64,000 nt of DNA from Undaria pinnatifida (GCA_012845835.1 JABAKD010000025.1:8423338-8487337), one strand, 5' to 3'. Positions 50,335-63,560 are shown, counted from the first letter of the stretch. Notes: a model not told the origin generated them from the letters alone. A program made the numbers and translations.

Positions 50335-50535
50335 ACCTCCGCTAGGGACAGCTCACGCTACCGCCGCTATTATAGTAGCGGGAACCGAAGGACACGCCAC
50401 AGCTAGCGCTGGATTACGAATGCATTTGGGTTAGATCGACACACCACGTGTATGAAAATACGTGGAAGTGTGGTGAGCTTATCAAGCTGTATCCCCCCCC
50501 CTCCCCCCCCCATCCGCGGGAGGGTGTAAAAATAG
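50335..50535 (+). repeat. SINE-B copy 4, diverged
   Basis: Has AGGGACAGCTCACGCTACC, GGTTAGATCGACACACCACG, TATGAAAATACGTGGAAGTG and CATCCGCGGGAGGGTG, with a C-rich insertion before the last block. Confidence 0.65.
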
Positions 50536-50772
50536 CAAGAAAAATAAAATTGACCCCTTCGTACCTACCCTGGGATTAGGGGAGGGAGTCATCGACCTGT
50601 CCGTCTGTTCGTATATCCTTCACGATTCACGAGGAGGAGGGAATATAATAATAATAATACACACACCCCGGAACACGTGCGATCGGAGTGTCACGCACAC
50701 AGCTTGCGAAGCTGAGAGTTTTGATTTGAAAAGAAAAATCCCTTTTGGTCCATCTCAGAGTCGTTCTACGTT

Positions 50773-50909
50773 GGTGGTGGTGGTGGTCGTGGTGGTGGTG
50801 GTGGTGGTGGTGGTGGTGGTGGTGGTGGTGGTGGTGGTGGTGGTGGTGGTGGTGGTGGAGGAGGTGGTGGTGGTGGTGGTGGTGGTGGTGGTGGTGGTGG
50901 TGGTGGTGT
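50773..50909 (+). repeat. GGT trinucleotide array
   Basis: About 45 units of GGT with single interruptions (GTC, GGAGGA). Open in all six frames, which explains the poly-V, poly-W and poly-P frames. Confidence 0.97.
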
Positions 50910-51059
50910 GTTATAGAGTGTCAGTATAGCTGGCAATAGATTCGGTAGGATAGTCCGCAGAGTTATAGTCTCTTGGCCACAAGAAGGTTCTCTTAAACGG
51001 AATATTCTGAGTGAAGCGGATAACCCGTAGAATATAGCTAGTTTGTACCACAAGAGCGT

Positions 51060-51300
51060 TCTCGGAAATGGAACGCTCCTCCTCTGGGCAAGATAGATAG
51101 AAGTAAGCGCGTTAAGCGCTCATGGGAACATTAGGACATCCAGGAGAACGTTCCTTGTACGTTCCATAGGAAAAGGTCCGGAACAGAGCACAGTAGCAAT
51201 GCTGGGGTGAAGCGAACTCTGTGAGCTTCACCCCACCCCCGTGCTCTCACTACCTGCTCTACCTGCTCTACCTGCTCTACCTGCTCTACCTGCTCTACCC
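51060..51300 (+). repeat. Hairpin and TACCTGCTC tandem array
   Basis: GAACGTTCC/GGAACG words are scattered at 51058-51185. GGGGTGAAGC (51204-51213) and GCTTCACCCC (51225-51234) form a perfect 10-bp stem with an 11-nt loop. 51251-51298 is five units of TACCTGCTC plus spacer. Confidence 0.8.
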
Positions 51301-51309
51301 AGCCCTATC

Positions 51310-52000
51310 GTGGCTAGGCCTGTGTTGTCTGTCTTTGAGAGTCCAATGAAGAGGAAATAATGTATAAGCTTTTGAGTCTATCCAGCGAGCCATGAGGAGA
51401 GACCAAACAAGGGCACCGGAACCCATAAGGAGCACGCTTCCCAACACCGACCAACCACGCATCCCCCACTCGGAGTACCACCACAATTGGCGACGTCGTA
51501 GCAGTGAACGTGTCGACCTTGGGCTTCGTGACCTTCTCCCCGGTGCTCTTCTCTCCCCAAGGCAAGCTCTTTTCGGCTTGCACAGCTTTGCATTTTACTT
51601 TTCCCGTTTTTTTTAGGTAGCTTTTCTTTATTTATTTTTTTTCCTCTCGTGTTTTAACATACTCCCTTTCATCCAGTAGAAGCGCAGTTGGACCCCTGTG
51701 AGCTGTTTGCACTCGACTAATTCGAGTGGCCGGCTCCGTTGAACCACACCTTACTACTGTACCGTGTCGTCGCGGAATAGGGGTACATGTGCAATAGTTT
51801 GCCCTATCACACCCCCCCGAGTCCGAGTTGCGCGCTCCGGATGAAGGCAATAACTCGCCCTTGTTCTCTCTCCTACTTTTGGCCATCCCCTCGCATTTCT
51901 GCTAATGATCTATATTATAGACACAGCAGGCCTGCAGTAGTAGTGCGTGACTATTTCTTGGGTTTCGTTTTTTAGCTGAACCATGTTTGGGTTTTGGTTT
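51310..52000 (-). other. Unassigned minus-strand open frames
   Basis: Minus-strand frames 51583-51314 (EKSLPWGEKSTGEKVTKPKV and onward) and 51886-51632 have balanced composition but no recognisable domain, no clear splice links and no echo. A gene or element fragment is possible. Confidence 0.2.
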
Positions 52001-52754
52001 CTTGGCATATTTTTACCAGGTACCAGCACGCTGTGTGCTTTAACCTTTCGAGCATTGCATCTCCGACCTACAGCCTATGAGACACTCCACCTTCATGTGG
52101 GTTCGCTCACAGCACGGCTCATGTACTCGTATAGGCCAGCTTTTCGTAATTCTCGTTTCTTTTCTTTTTCTTTTTCTGCCCGCATACTTAGCCGGTGGTG
52201 TCATTTTTACGGCGTGTGATTGGCATCGGGTACGACGTATTAGTAATATTTTTGCTTGCGTACCTTTGGTGAGACAGCGGCTCATACATAATTTGCGTAC
52301 CTCGTACACAGCATAGCAGTGGTACGTACACACGTAGGGGTTGACACGTACCTTTCGGGCGTGGCACACCCCCATAATCGCAGCATACCTACCCCCCCCA
52401 CCAGGTACGGAGTTGTACCGAGTCTGACTCCCAGGGTTTTAGGCCTGTATGCACGGTTGCGTCTTGTCCTGATACTCCCGGTAGTACCCCGTTTCCACGG
52501 CCATCCCAAAGTCGTTTTGGTTTGCCCCTGGTTTGTTTGTTCTTTTGTTTTGATGCATTTACCTTGTTTGCTTTATTGATAGCTACTTTGTTTTCTTGTT
52601 TCTTGCATGGTTAACAAGCACGTACGAGTAACTGCTGCTTAAATTTGTCGTGGGGAATTTCTACTTGTACTGTTTTTTTTTTTTCTCGTGCAAACTTTCG
52701 TTTTGTTTTTATACACTGACTGGTGGTGTCGCACGTACCATCTCTCCAGTTAAA
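52001..52754. other. T-rich stretch, no gene recognised
   Basis: Short words (GGTACGT, CTTGTTT) recur, but no unit can be defined here. Confidence 0.3.
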
Positions 52755-53510
52755 AACATATCGTACGCGGACCCTACACTGCTATGGCGAAATTACCGTT
52801 GTCTAGTGTGCAATTCTTACCAGCTTATGACGTACAGGGCTCTATTTTGCCGTTTGTCATCATGCTGCTGTTTAGCGTACACTTCGTACATTTTGGCCAT
52901 TGCATCGCATCTACGCTGTTAAAAAAATTGACAAAATACTGCTGTAGTACGTGTATCTCGCCAGCCTTCTGTCATACACGGGCTTTATGCTGCCTTAATT
53001 TGTCAGGATACTAGTGTCATATATGAATTCCGTCGGTTTTGTCTCACGCACGGCCCCCTATGCTGCTCACATCATCCGAAATGCTGCAGTAACCGTGTCT
53101 CTTACTTACCAGTTTTAAGCTATATATGGGCTCTATCATGCCCATATGCATCTGCTGTAAGATCATTTTGCCAGTATATTTATTTGTCGTGCCCGAGCTC
53201 TACGCTCTGTCTAATATTGGATTATTCCCCCCCCCCCCGCGTTCGGCCAGCTTTTTACGCCATAACAAAAGCAGGCTCTACGCTAACATTTTTTTTTTTT
53301 TTTTGCGACAGAACGCATCAAAGTCCCTCGCATCTGCCCCATCTCGTATGATGAAGTGGAGTAGACGCTGCTGAGATTTGCCCGATTTTTGTCACCGGAC
53401 CGAGTTTACTTTTCCCCGTTTCTGGTGATACAGGGTAGATGATGCCCAAATTTCAACGCATTTTTCGCTTCAATTTTACGATAAAGCAGGGTCTATGCTG
53501 CTCAAAATTG
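52755..53510 (+). repeat. Degenerate array with core GGGCTCTATGCTGC
   Basis: Core variants occur near 52760, 52838, 52980, 53056, 53126, 53270 and 53485 (for example ACAGGGCTCTATTTTGCC, ATGGGCTCTATCATGCCC, GCAGGGTCTATGCTGCTCA), spaced about 70-150 bp apart with T-rich sequence between. Confidence 0.6.
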
Positions 53511-54900
53511 TAACGTTGCTGCGCAAGCTTGAAAGTCAACAACTGTTTCTTTTTTTTACTTTCCATTTTTTTGGTTTGAAGGCATTCATTTCTGCTGTTA
53601 GTTGCTTGACAATAATTTTGCGAGTGACCACGGGAAATGCCCCCCCCCCGTTTCTATGCCGCACGTGTTGCTTTCATCATGCTGGCGCACATCTCGTCTT
53701 GCAAAAAAATGGTCGTGCAACCATGATCGTCTTGTCACGAGCGTCAACACGCGCTGCACATGATGTTGACTTACACAATTGACAATGATTGTGCTCTGTC
53801 ACGGTGCAATTTTTTTAGGGGTTTCAACCCCATAATGCGCGAACGGCGGTATTACATGCCGAACATCCCACTATATCATATTGGTACGATTTTATAAAAT
53901 CCTCTCACGGTGCACTGTGTTCTATTTGGAAACCTCTGTGAGGGTGGAGACTCAACGTGCCACGAGCCTCGTCAATACGCTCAATACCCCACGCGTGTTT
54001 GAGCTATTTTCATGAGGCTTACGTTTTTGCTGTTACGCACCCCCGACCTGATGCAGCGTTGGAGTGACCCGAACTGTATTAGGATCGTGCTTGAGCAAAA
54101 ATACGGTTGAGTAAAACCGCACCCCGAGTGCGTCGCGCTCCGAATGCCGTCTCTCTCCCTTTTTCACGAGTGTCCTACCTGTGTTACACGGAACCCCCCC
54201 CGGTATTTTTATAAACAGTGCACCCCCGAAGTATACCGTCATTTTTAGGTCCGGATTTTTGCTTCGGAAACCTCAAACATAGCTTAGGTTATCGACGGGT
54301 ACAAGAGGTACACATATTTTCCGCGTTGTAAGGTCTGATTTTGTTTTGTTTTCGACTGGATAACTCGGTGGTTCTAACCATCTCCCGAGCACCACGCTCC
54401 TCCCCCGGGAATATCTACAATCATCCATCACCCTCCGGTCTTCTTGGTGACGTTCGAAAACTACTGGTACTGCATCCTACCCCTCTACTCCGGTGCGTGC
54501 GATACCTCCCTATCCATTCCAGACCAACATGGATCCCCCCCCCAACCTTCGCGGTATATCCCGCACCAACCAGGACCCAACCTCCAAACCCTCACAATGA
54601 ACAGTGAGCTTCGCGTTTTTCTCCTGCTGTAGCCATGGGTGGTACAGTTACGGTGAAGGGCCTTGTCATTCTGTTCCAATAAAATCGAAATAATGCCCGG
54701 AGCGCATTTTTGCGGCCAGGGTCGTTGACGGCATTTCCACCACCGCCACTGACCCCGACCCATTTCAGTCAAACCGGATCCCTCGACGTTTGGTACGGCC
54801 ACCTTACACGCCGAGACTAGGGAGGACGAATCCCTCTACGGGAGACGCCCACCTGATGCGACTGCGATTTTTGTTTAGCGCCTGAGGGCAAGAGGTTAAT
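53511..54900. other. No gene recognised
   Basis: CCCC runs near 53640 and 54183. Frames of 60-105 codons are present on both strands without recognised content. Confidence 0.3.
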
Positions 54901-57900
54901 TTTTTTCCCGTGGGGAAGCACAACAACGCCGCAAGTACAGCGACGACTACCACAGCGTGTATCGCCGAAGCGGCACCCATCAGGCCAGTGCCGCGGTGGT
55001 TACCGCATATCATGCCACCGCGACTACTGCAGCCCTTTGTGCCCCACCCCACCCATCTGGGCCACGACTACCGTCCTAACCGACACGTTGCTGTCATCCC
55101 AACCCCGGCTCCCATAGCCGCCCACCCCACGCGGCCGCGTCTATCACCACAACGGTTCAAAATCGCCCGCCCATCACCGCGCTTAAGCCCCTGCGCCCAA
55201 TCGCCCCTGCTTTTGTTTGCTGGTACTTGCTCACAACTGCATCCGGCGCGCCCACGGTCTCGCCCGGGCGGCACCCAAAGGCAACCTTGTCTGCGGTAAA
55301 ATATTTTTCGGTCATTGGCCACGTCGTACCTACCCAACTACGACTCATGTCGGCATCGTTAGACGGTCCGTCTGCGGTAATCTGCCGGTCAGGTCTATTT
55401 CCTTGAAATTCCGACCCCCTCCCGCCGCTACTATTGTTGTCAAAACGGCCACAGAGCCGCCAAACCAACTTTGTGGCTGCATTGCCCGACACGCCCGCAA
55501 GCCCCAGCACCCACCTCCGGTAAACCCACGGCTTGAAAACGCCGCACACGCCCTCCGCAACCAGCCCCCAAAAACGCCGCACGCACCCCCCCCGCATCAC
55601 CTACCGCTCGGGTCAAGACCACCGTTCTTCTCCGACTACCACCTACGCCACCTTTCTTCTCCGCCTACCACCTACATCACCGATATTGACCGTTGCAACA
55701 GCGACAGCAAGGTCGCCCAACGACGCAGACGCCATCCTATCCGTAGTGGCCGCGACGGCGGTCGCGACCACCCGAATTGTGACGCCCATGACGCCTGCGT
55801 CTGTCTCACGAACCGCAAAAAGTGGTGGCTCGCAACCACCACATATTGCGATACGGGACACAACCTACGACGAGCATCATTGTCAACTACCTGGCCATCG
55901 AGTACCACTCCGCTGGCTTTTGGGCGTTCTCCCTGACGTCTGCATCGTGCCGGCGGCACTCTCCCACTGTAGCAACACCGCTACGCCTCTGGTGCGCTCA
56001 ACCCAGGTATGGGCATACTTCAGGATATTGGTTTTTTCTTTTGGTATATGCGGAAACGCGCGGACCGTAAACCCGGCGCTATTACCCGGCAATAACCCGC
56101 GACAACCAACGCCGCTCGTTATAAATGCCGTGACAACTATTTTTTGGGTCGAAAGCGCCATGATCGCCTTTCTTCCGCGGGCAACTACTGCGACAACGAC
56201 GACAACATCGGCAGCAACAGCGTGGCCGGCCGATACCCATTGCGGCAAAAATCCCTGGACGCTACACGCTGATCAACCGATACAGCACTACCAGCGCCAG
56301 GCCATCGAATTGCGGGACGAGGTTCCAGCTCCAACTTTCAAAGAACGAGCTCCACCGACGCCCCCGCCCCCCAACAATCTACCTCCCCCGCCCAGCCCCA
56401 TACATGCGATATCGCTTGTCCAAGCCTGATCCCCTTGTTCTAGCGATGGTCTTGAGGTGTGGGTACGAGGAGGCCAAGACGTCGAGCCCTACTGGGATGC
56501 TCCACTCGACGCCTTCCACCGATGAGCAACGCTACTTGCCGAAGACCACGGCTACCAGCGGTTCCGGACTACAGCACGAAACTTCTGCTTCCAATTCTGG
56601 GCCATCGCATCCTGAGCCCGCCTCGCCTATTTATCGGCGGCTCCACCCGCGCTCGTCCTAGGACGTGCGCGTTTTTCAAGTGCCAGCGGTGGGCCCGCGA
56701 ACGACGGGTTCCCACTCGCTGCCACAGTGTTGACAGCACCACTGCCCCTGGGCCCAAGGGACAGTCCCGTCATGACGACGGAAGACTCGCGATCATAGTT
56801 GACCAGGATATGCCCTGAGCCCCCTGCCCCGTCTTCCCCGCAACTCTCGTGGATTGCGCGGACACGGACCACAGGTACGGCATTTCCTAGCGAGTTCTAT
56901 CCTGCTCATCCAACGCCGCTTGGAGACAGGACCCCCAGGGTATCTTCGCCCCGCTCCTTTAAACGCAACCCACGGAGACCCTCCCAGAACCTCGGTGATA
57001 CAATACCGAGACTCCCTCTGCGATCACGTTAACCCAGCCGCGCATGTTCTCTAGATCAGCCAGCTGCACCCTCGCCATCGCCACGCGACAGTCTTATAGA
57101 CAGCCGCAACTGACCACTGCTTGGCGGCTCACCGCAGCCAGCCTACACCGGACTACCTCTTCTGGGATGTTCAACCTTTAGCAGTGCCACCCTTCTGGAT
57201 TCTTCTTCTACGGTTTTTTCTTATCACCGTGTGGAGTAGTTTCCGACATCGCCCGATACCGACATTTTGAGCGACACCACGACCACTAAGCTTTCCCGGC
57301 TTCGACCAAGTGTCGGAACCGTTTCCTACGACCAGCCATGGACATTGGTTCCGAGACCGACATACGCCGGAGCTCCCCCTTTCTTACCTACCTGGGACAA
57401 CGGCTCCGACCCGACAAACGCCGGAACCTATTCCCGTACCACCACCCAACGACCCTCGACATCCACCACCGCCCTCCCAGTTCGTATCTCTAGCTTCGGC
57501 AACGGTACACCCGAGACTGGCAATCCCATCCATAGGCAGGAGCAATAACCGCTTTATTCGGTTGGCAGCCGCCTTTTTCCCTAACCAGCCGCGTTGCAAA
57601 CGAGTCATCCCCTTTCGGTCTCGGCATTTTCTCGCCGAACCCTCCTACTACCGACCTCGTTCCGACCCTTTCCAACGCGACAGAACAACTCTGCCGCGCC
57701 CCTCCCTTCAACGCGACCGGTTTCCACAGAACACCTCTGTCCCGGCCCCCTCCGTTGCCACCGAGGCGCACCTGCCGAATTCCCCAAGCTGTTCTCGACC
57801 CCGACGTGTTACCACAGAGCCGCCTTGCTCCGGTCCCCGCCGACCCTCTGGAGGAAGCAACCGCCCTCCCGCTCAAGGTCTGGTTAGTTCTCATTTCGAC

Positions 57901-58399
57901 AAACAATGGACCCCCTACCGCCCCCTTTTCACGGCTACCCTGGCCCAAACCATCCCGCCTGTTCCAGGCCACCGACGGTACCTCCCGGCCAACTTTTCCG
58001 TTTACCCACCAGCGTGCCCTGGTTTCCCGCAACCACAACAAACCCGCGGTTTATCGCTCCCGTCCCAGCTCTTTAGCTACTCCTTCATTAACCGGATCCT
58101 TGCCACCAACGGCCCTTCAGCTTTCCTCCACGACACAACCACGGACGACCCCGACTGATTCTGCTTCCGTTGCCAGTGAACACCGAACAGTTCCCTTCCA
58201 ACCCAACGGTCGCGAATCCCCATCCGACACCAATACCGCCACCCCCCCTTTTGCCTCAACAACCCTGTAGGTTCACCACCTGAACCTAGGCAACCCCTAC
58301 CCGTCCCTGAAGGCATATCTGTGACGCCACTGTCGCCACCCCCCCCCTACCCTAACATTCCTATAGGTTTACCATCTGAACCTGTGGTTTTGTTCCTTT

Positions 58400-58880
58400 C
58401 CGGTTATGACCTCTCCGAGCCGAGCATCGGCTTGGGTGGGCTCGTTCCCCCGTCCCTCCCAACCCACCGCTACATCCCGCCGCTCCCATCTTCTGAGTTG
58501 AAGCTAATTTTTTTTTTTTCCGGGTATGAGCGTTTCGAACCGACTATCGGTTTGGGTGGGCTCGCTACCTCTCCTCTACGACCCACCTCTACCATTCCAC
58601 CGCCCTCTTTTTCCGAGTTTGTTATTTTTTTTAGCCTCGGGCTCATGAACCTCCCGAGCCTGGTACGTATGGGACCTTTTTAGCCAGAAATCGGGCCCTT
58701 CCACGGCCTCTCCGCTGCCCACGTCGACCGATGCGAGCATTCCATCCCGGGTATCGTTTTGGGTGGGCTAGTTCCCCCACCATCACTATCCGCCCCCATC
58801 CACAGGCGACGCGCAAACCGTGCACCCTTCCTGTTAGGCATTGACTTGGGTGGGCTCAAACCCTCTCCCTCCTGCCCCAT
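58400..58880 (+). repeat. Array with core TTGGGTGGGCTCG
   Basis: Four units of about 80-200 bp. Each has a CGAACCGACTATCGGTTTGG-type inverted repeat or its remains followed by GTGGGCT.G and a C-rich spacer. The cores are near 58430, 58550, 58758 and 58848. Confidence 0.7.
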
Positions 58881-59279
58881 GCACCACGTTTCGCTGGTAA
58901 TACTTTCGGCAACTCACCGTTGCGGACCATACCAAAACAGTCCGTCGACCCCTTCTCCGCGCCAAAACCTCCGTCGGGTCTATTTCGGCCCATGACATCG
59001 CCTTCGGTTCGCTAGCCAGCTCCGAGAAAGGCGCCGAGGACGCTGGCGCTCCTCCTGGATCGGCTTTCAGGCCGTCCTTCGTTCTCCCCAGCGCCCACCA
59101 TTGGCGCATCCCTTTTTGGCCATCCTCATCCTTCGTCGGACCATTATTTTCCCGGAGCCGTCACCGCTCCACAGCCGCCGCTGAAAACTGTGGACTGCCC
59201 TTCCGACTACGGTTTTTCTCGCCAGTACCTGTGGCTACACTTCCAAGATCATCGACCCCCCCCCCACTGCCGCGCGAAC

Positions 59280-59800
59280 ACCGCGACCAGAGCTCCATCG
59301 TCATCTGAGCTCCGTCGTCACCTGGGCTTTGCCACCAGAGCTCCATCGTCACGTGAGTTCCGTCGTCACCTGAGCTTTGCCACCAGAGCTCCATCGTCAC
59401 GTGAGTTTCGTCGTCGCCTGAGCTTTGCCACCAGAGCTCCATCGTCACCTGAGCTTCGCCGTCACCTGAGCTTCGCGACCAGACCTCCACGTTCACCGGA
59501 GTTCCACCTTTCACCAGAGCTTCGACGTCACCTGAGCTTCGCCGTCACCTGAGCTTCGAGACCAGAGCTCTACGCTCACCGGAGTTCCACCTTTCACCAG
59601 AGCTTCGTCGTCACCCGAGCTTCAAGCCCAGAAATCCACCTTTTTCAGAGCTCCATTTTCGATAGAGCTTCGTCGTCACCTGTACTTCGCGACCGCAGCT
59701 CCTCCTGCACGGAGATCCGTCGTCACCTTTCGTCACCTGAGCTTCGCGACCAGCGCTCCACCTTCGTCAGAGCTCCACCTTTCACCTGAGCTCCATCTTC
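59280..59800 (+). repeat. Minisatellite CCAGAGCTCCATCGTCACCTGAGCTTCG
   Basis: Roughly 15-20 degenerate units, with the higher period of about 51-54 bp clearest at 59315-59470. The words CACCTGAGCT and CCAGAGCTCC dominate. The minus-strand frame (VTMELWWQSSGDD repeats, 59161-59514) is a read-out of the 54-bp period. Confidence 0.85.
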
Positions 59801-60889
59801 GTCTTCCGCAACTTCTTCATTCGATGTTTTTTTCCTTCAAGCCACTACCAACGTCAAGGCAGCCTCTTCTTTTTTGGCCACTACCGCCGGCCCCGGCGTT
59901 GTCGCCACCATCTACTCCGACAATCTGGGAATTATTTCACCGACTTCTGCAGCCATGCACCGATGGGCCTGCCGCTTCAAACCGCTACCAGCGGCGAGGC
60001 GCCCTCCCCCTGGCCACTACCACCAACTCCGGCGTCATCGTGCCGTCAGCGCCGACCAGCGGGGACATTTTTCGCCGACTCCTGCAGCCACCGCGCCGGT
60101 AGGTTTGCTCCTTCAGTCCGCTACTAACCGCCCCGGCGTCACAGCCATCGCCGGCTACTTCGGGTCTTCTCTACCGCCTATTCCAACAACCACGCCGTTA
60201 TCCTCGCCGCGTACAAAGCGAACTCCACCACCGCGAGAACCGCAGGCATCTCCACAGGCCCACCTTAAAGGACTACTACAGCGTCAACGCTCGCGCCTAC
60301 ATGTACGCTGCGGAACACGCACATTCCACCACCGCGTACGCGATCCGACACCTTCTTCAACCTACCATATTGAGCTACTACAGCCTCGTCTTCTTCCGTC
60401 ACAAGAGCCTCTACCGTATCTTCCGCGAACACCCCACCCTCACTGGTTCGTGCTCGGAGCTCTTCAACGCGTTTTACTGGACCATCATCCGTCTCCAGCG
60501 CTCCTACCACATCTTCCGCGAACACCACGACGTCACTGTCTCGCGATCGGAGCGCTGCAGCACACCCTAGTACGACCACCAGCCGCGTTCCATCGGATCT
60601 TTCTTCAAACCCTACATCACCCGGTTCCAGGATCAACCTACGGCGTCTCTACTGCATATCTTCGCGGAGCACCATCTACGGACCGGCGTGCCTACAACGC
60701 CACGCGACAGGGATATCTGCAGCCAGGGTATTATCGCGTTGAGTCGCACTTACCCGTTTGTCTTGTTGTCCCTCCCCCTTACCATGTTTCTTGAGTTCCT
60801 TCTTGAGTTTTTTTCATGGGATTTGTTTTGTGCGCATTGGCTTCTTGATTTTCTCTTTTGGGTTTGATTTTGTTGTTCAGGTAGTTTCA

Positions 60890-61060
60890 AGGTGCCCCTT
60901 CTTTGCCTTGACGCTTCGGGTAGTCACACTTTTGAACAGCACATATGTTCGCGTGCTTGTGTCGGTGTGATACCCTGACTTTTCGGGCTGTTCCACTTTT
61001 GACGAGCACATATGTTTGCGTGCTTGCGTCGGTGTACTACCCTGGCCTTCCAGCCACTGA
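60890..61060 (+). repeat. Tandem duplication of ~66 bp
   Basis: TTTTGA.CAGCACATATGTTC, GCGTGCTTG.GTCGGTGT and ACCCTG.CTTT recur at 60900-60975 and 60972-61045. Confidence 0.75.
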
Positions 61061-61259
61061 TTTAGCTGGCCCCATTTTCGTAACCAGGCCGAAAAGTTTT
61101 GGTGGTTCTGTCTTCCTGTTTGCGCCGGTTTAACCTGCCCCGTTTTCGTAACTTGGCCCAAACCTGCCGTGTTTTCGTTTCCTCTCGTCGGTTTAGCGTA
61201 CCCTTGTTTCGCTGTCCGCGAATCCGCTGTAGTATTTTTTTTCGTTGGCCTGCCCCTTG

Positions 61260-61580
61260 ATTTCTGCAATACGTACGAAATAGGTGCATATTGGGCATCG
61301 TATATGTCTCCAAAACCGCTGTGGCATGCCCATCTTGGCTCTTCCGCTTTTTGCACTACGTACGTCATTGGTACTTAATGAGGCGTCATATTTGGCTTTT
61401 TACCGCTTTGGCATATGTGTCTTAGCCCTTCCCCAAATATTTGCACTCCGTACGTCATAGGTGCTTATTGAGGCGTCGTATTTGTTCTGTTACCACTGTG
61501 GTATACGTGGTATGTGCTCTGGCCCTTCCTCTATTTTCTGTACTACGCACGCCGTAGGTGCTTATTGAGGCGTGTTGTCC
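61260..61580 (+). repeat. Array of ~95-bp units
   Basis: About four units with ACTACGTACGTCAT.GGTGC, TTATTGAGGCGTCGTATTTG and a CCGCTGTGGCATA.GTG block. The starts are near 61265, 61355, 61445 and 61538. The minus-strand frame of 163 codons here is repeat-borne. Confidence 0.75.
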
Positions 61581-63089
61581 CCCTTGTTTGCGTCATATTG
61601 CCCTGCACAAGTTCCATCTTCTCGGTTGGACATCCAAGTGCTTTCGCGTATGTTTTCCCCGTTTTTTTTTTGTCGCTTAGCTTCGAGTAGGAATGGCTCT
61701 ATAGTAGGCCACATTTTCAGAGTTTCACGACATCAACTGCTAGTATTTTCGGGTCCGTCGTTTGTTCACGACCCCCCCCCCCCCTCTAGGCTTCTTTACA
61801 GTATCAACCCCCGAAACCATGGTAGTTTCGCTTGGTCCTTATTAGCCTGAACTTCGCTTGCACGCTGTGCATGCGCGCCGCTAGCATTATTAGAGTTGCA
61901 CGTGACTTGCCCCCTCCCTCTGTCCGGCTTACGGTATCAGCCCGCGACATCGTAATAGTTTCGCCTGATTCCTTCTCAGCCGAGATATCGTCTGCACCAT
62001 GTGCGTGCTCTTTCGCAGAGTTTCTGAGCCCTCCGTTGTGTTAAGACCCCGTTTTTACCGCTCTCACGGTATGAGTTGACATTAATATCGTGTTAGCATG
62101 TTTTTTCTATCTTGGTTTCCCTTCCCTCTGCACTATGTGCCGGATGGGAACGTACACCCCCTCCTCTCTGCAGTGTGTGCGTTTTCGGAACGTATTTCTT
62201 CCCGACTCTGGCGTTCGTGAATTTTCGGAACCGATACCTTCCGCTTTCGCGTCCATGCAACGCGGGTATTATTTGATTTTTTTTCTTGTTATTTCTGGTC
62301 ACGCTTGCTCCTTAGTGGTTATCGCTGTGCGCAGTTAGCGGCCGAATGTAGTAGTACTCTGTCCTTTCTTCTGGGAGTGAACGCTTAGTGCGCGTATTAG
62401 CTTTGGACCCTACTGTCTCAGTACAATTCTACCTGGTAGTTACCAGTATCGTCAGTGTTATCGCCTTGTGGTCCCCCAAAGTATTCCCTTACAGTCTCAG
62501 TATCATTGAGCCCCCAACAACGTTTTGACGTAGTAGTATGCCTTCTGTCTTATTTGCCGCATTCAAAGTATGGCACTTGTTAGTTTTCCGGTGACCTTCA
62601 TGGGCGCCTTGATCCTGAACTCGCGCCCAAGTTGTTCCACTTTTCTACAGTACGACGAGTGTTCGCCTTTGTGGTTTTGCTTCCGCCTTCTACCGCCGAT
62701 GTAGCCTGCCCACGTTTCGAGCACAACGACGAACCATGGCGTTTCCGGACCATGTCGAGGTTTTCTAACGTGTCGTTCCCACCTCGCCTTATGCGATTGG
62801 TGACAACATGGATGCTTTCCGCGTTATTTCTCTTCGTTTTTCGCGAGGCATTACCTCCTTTTTTGTTGTTGCTGTTGGACTTCTCCTTGCCCCTTGGCAT
62901 ACGTCCCTTGCGTTGCTGGACCTTTCTTTGTTCTTGCCGTACTTCTTCCCACGACTGACGTCGCTGCACTTTAGCCTCAGCCACTTGGTATTACGGCATT
63001 TCAGCTATTGCTGCTGTCTATGGTCCCATGTTGTCGACCACTGGCTTCACATTGAGAGCCCCCCTTAGGTTCCATGTTAGCGGTCCCGT
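61581..63089. other. T-rich stretch, no gene recognised
   Basis: Weak repetition of a GTTTCGCCTGATT/GTTTCGCTTGGTCC word with a following TTAGCC/CTCAGCC (61825-61985). The minus-strand frame 62984-62598 is K/R/N-rich and low complexity. Confidence 0.3.
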
Positions 63090-63560
63090 GCTGACTCTTC
63101 AGCCCATCTGTCGGTTCTCTTCGGCCTCTGCCTTTTGTTTGGTCGTACCTGCCGCCAAGAGCCCCTTGCTGTCGGGCTCCGTTCTTGCTTCGTAGCCAGC
63201 GGATCTATTCCCCTGGACCACTATTTCTTACCTTTTTCTCTCGGCACCGCTGCCCCTACGGTCCAACGACACTGACCCCCGTCCTGGCTTTGCAGCCAAC
63301 AGGTCTCGTTTTTCTCGACCACTTTTTCTTGTTTCTTTTCGGCATACCTGCCAATAGGGTTCAACTACACCGGCCTTAATCATGGGTTTACAGCCCGTCC
63401 TGACTGTGCAGTCCACAGGCCCTCCCCTCTTGGCCCCCGTTTTGCTCTTGGCTTGTTGGCGTACTTGTCGCATCGGGCCCACGTTTTGACTCCAGTTTGG
63501 CTTCGCAGCCCATATAGGTCGTTCCCTGTTGACCCTCTTTCGTGTTGTTTTTTTTTTCGG
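63090..63560 (+). repeat. Array of ~105-bp units ending in pyrimidine tract plus CAG
   Basis: Around five units with CTTTGCAGCC (or CTTCGTAGCC, TTTACAGCC, CTTCGCAGCC, CTTCAGCCC), then GG.CT.TT.CC, a T-rich middle and a CTGACCC..GTCCTGG end. The starts are near 63098, 63188, 63290, 63387 and 63503. The CAG boxes resemble 3' splice sites repeated in series, like the echo arrays of the main gene. Confidence 0.6.

Larger units (their letters stand above)
54901..60750. other. C-rich, G-poor plus strand of 5.8 kb without recognised gene
   Basis: The plus strand is dominated by CCA, CGC and ACC words. Long frames exist on both strands (282 and 306 codons on plus, 183 on minus), but their composition is P/T/R-rich or G/R-rich and no domain is recognisable. 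Several tandem arrays lie inside it (listed separately). It may be one very large degenerate satellite, or the interior of an unrecognised element. Confidence 0.4.

Noticed and set aside
50726-51053. Long valine-, tryptophan- and proline-rich reading frames
   Set aside because: All are translations of a GGT trinucleotide array and are open in every frame.
59161-59514. Minus-strand repeat protein (TMELWWQSSGDD units)
   Set aside because: It is the read-out of a 54-bp DNA period that degenerates at both ends, with no start context or domain evidence.
57310-60794. Plus-strand frames of 282 and 306 codons in the C-rich domain
   Set aside because: P/R/T-rich composition, tandem repeats underneath, no domain, and equally long frames on the opposite strand; not supported as genes.
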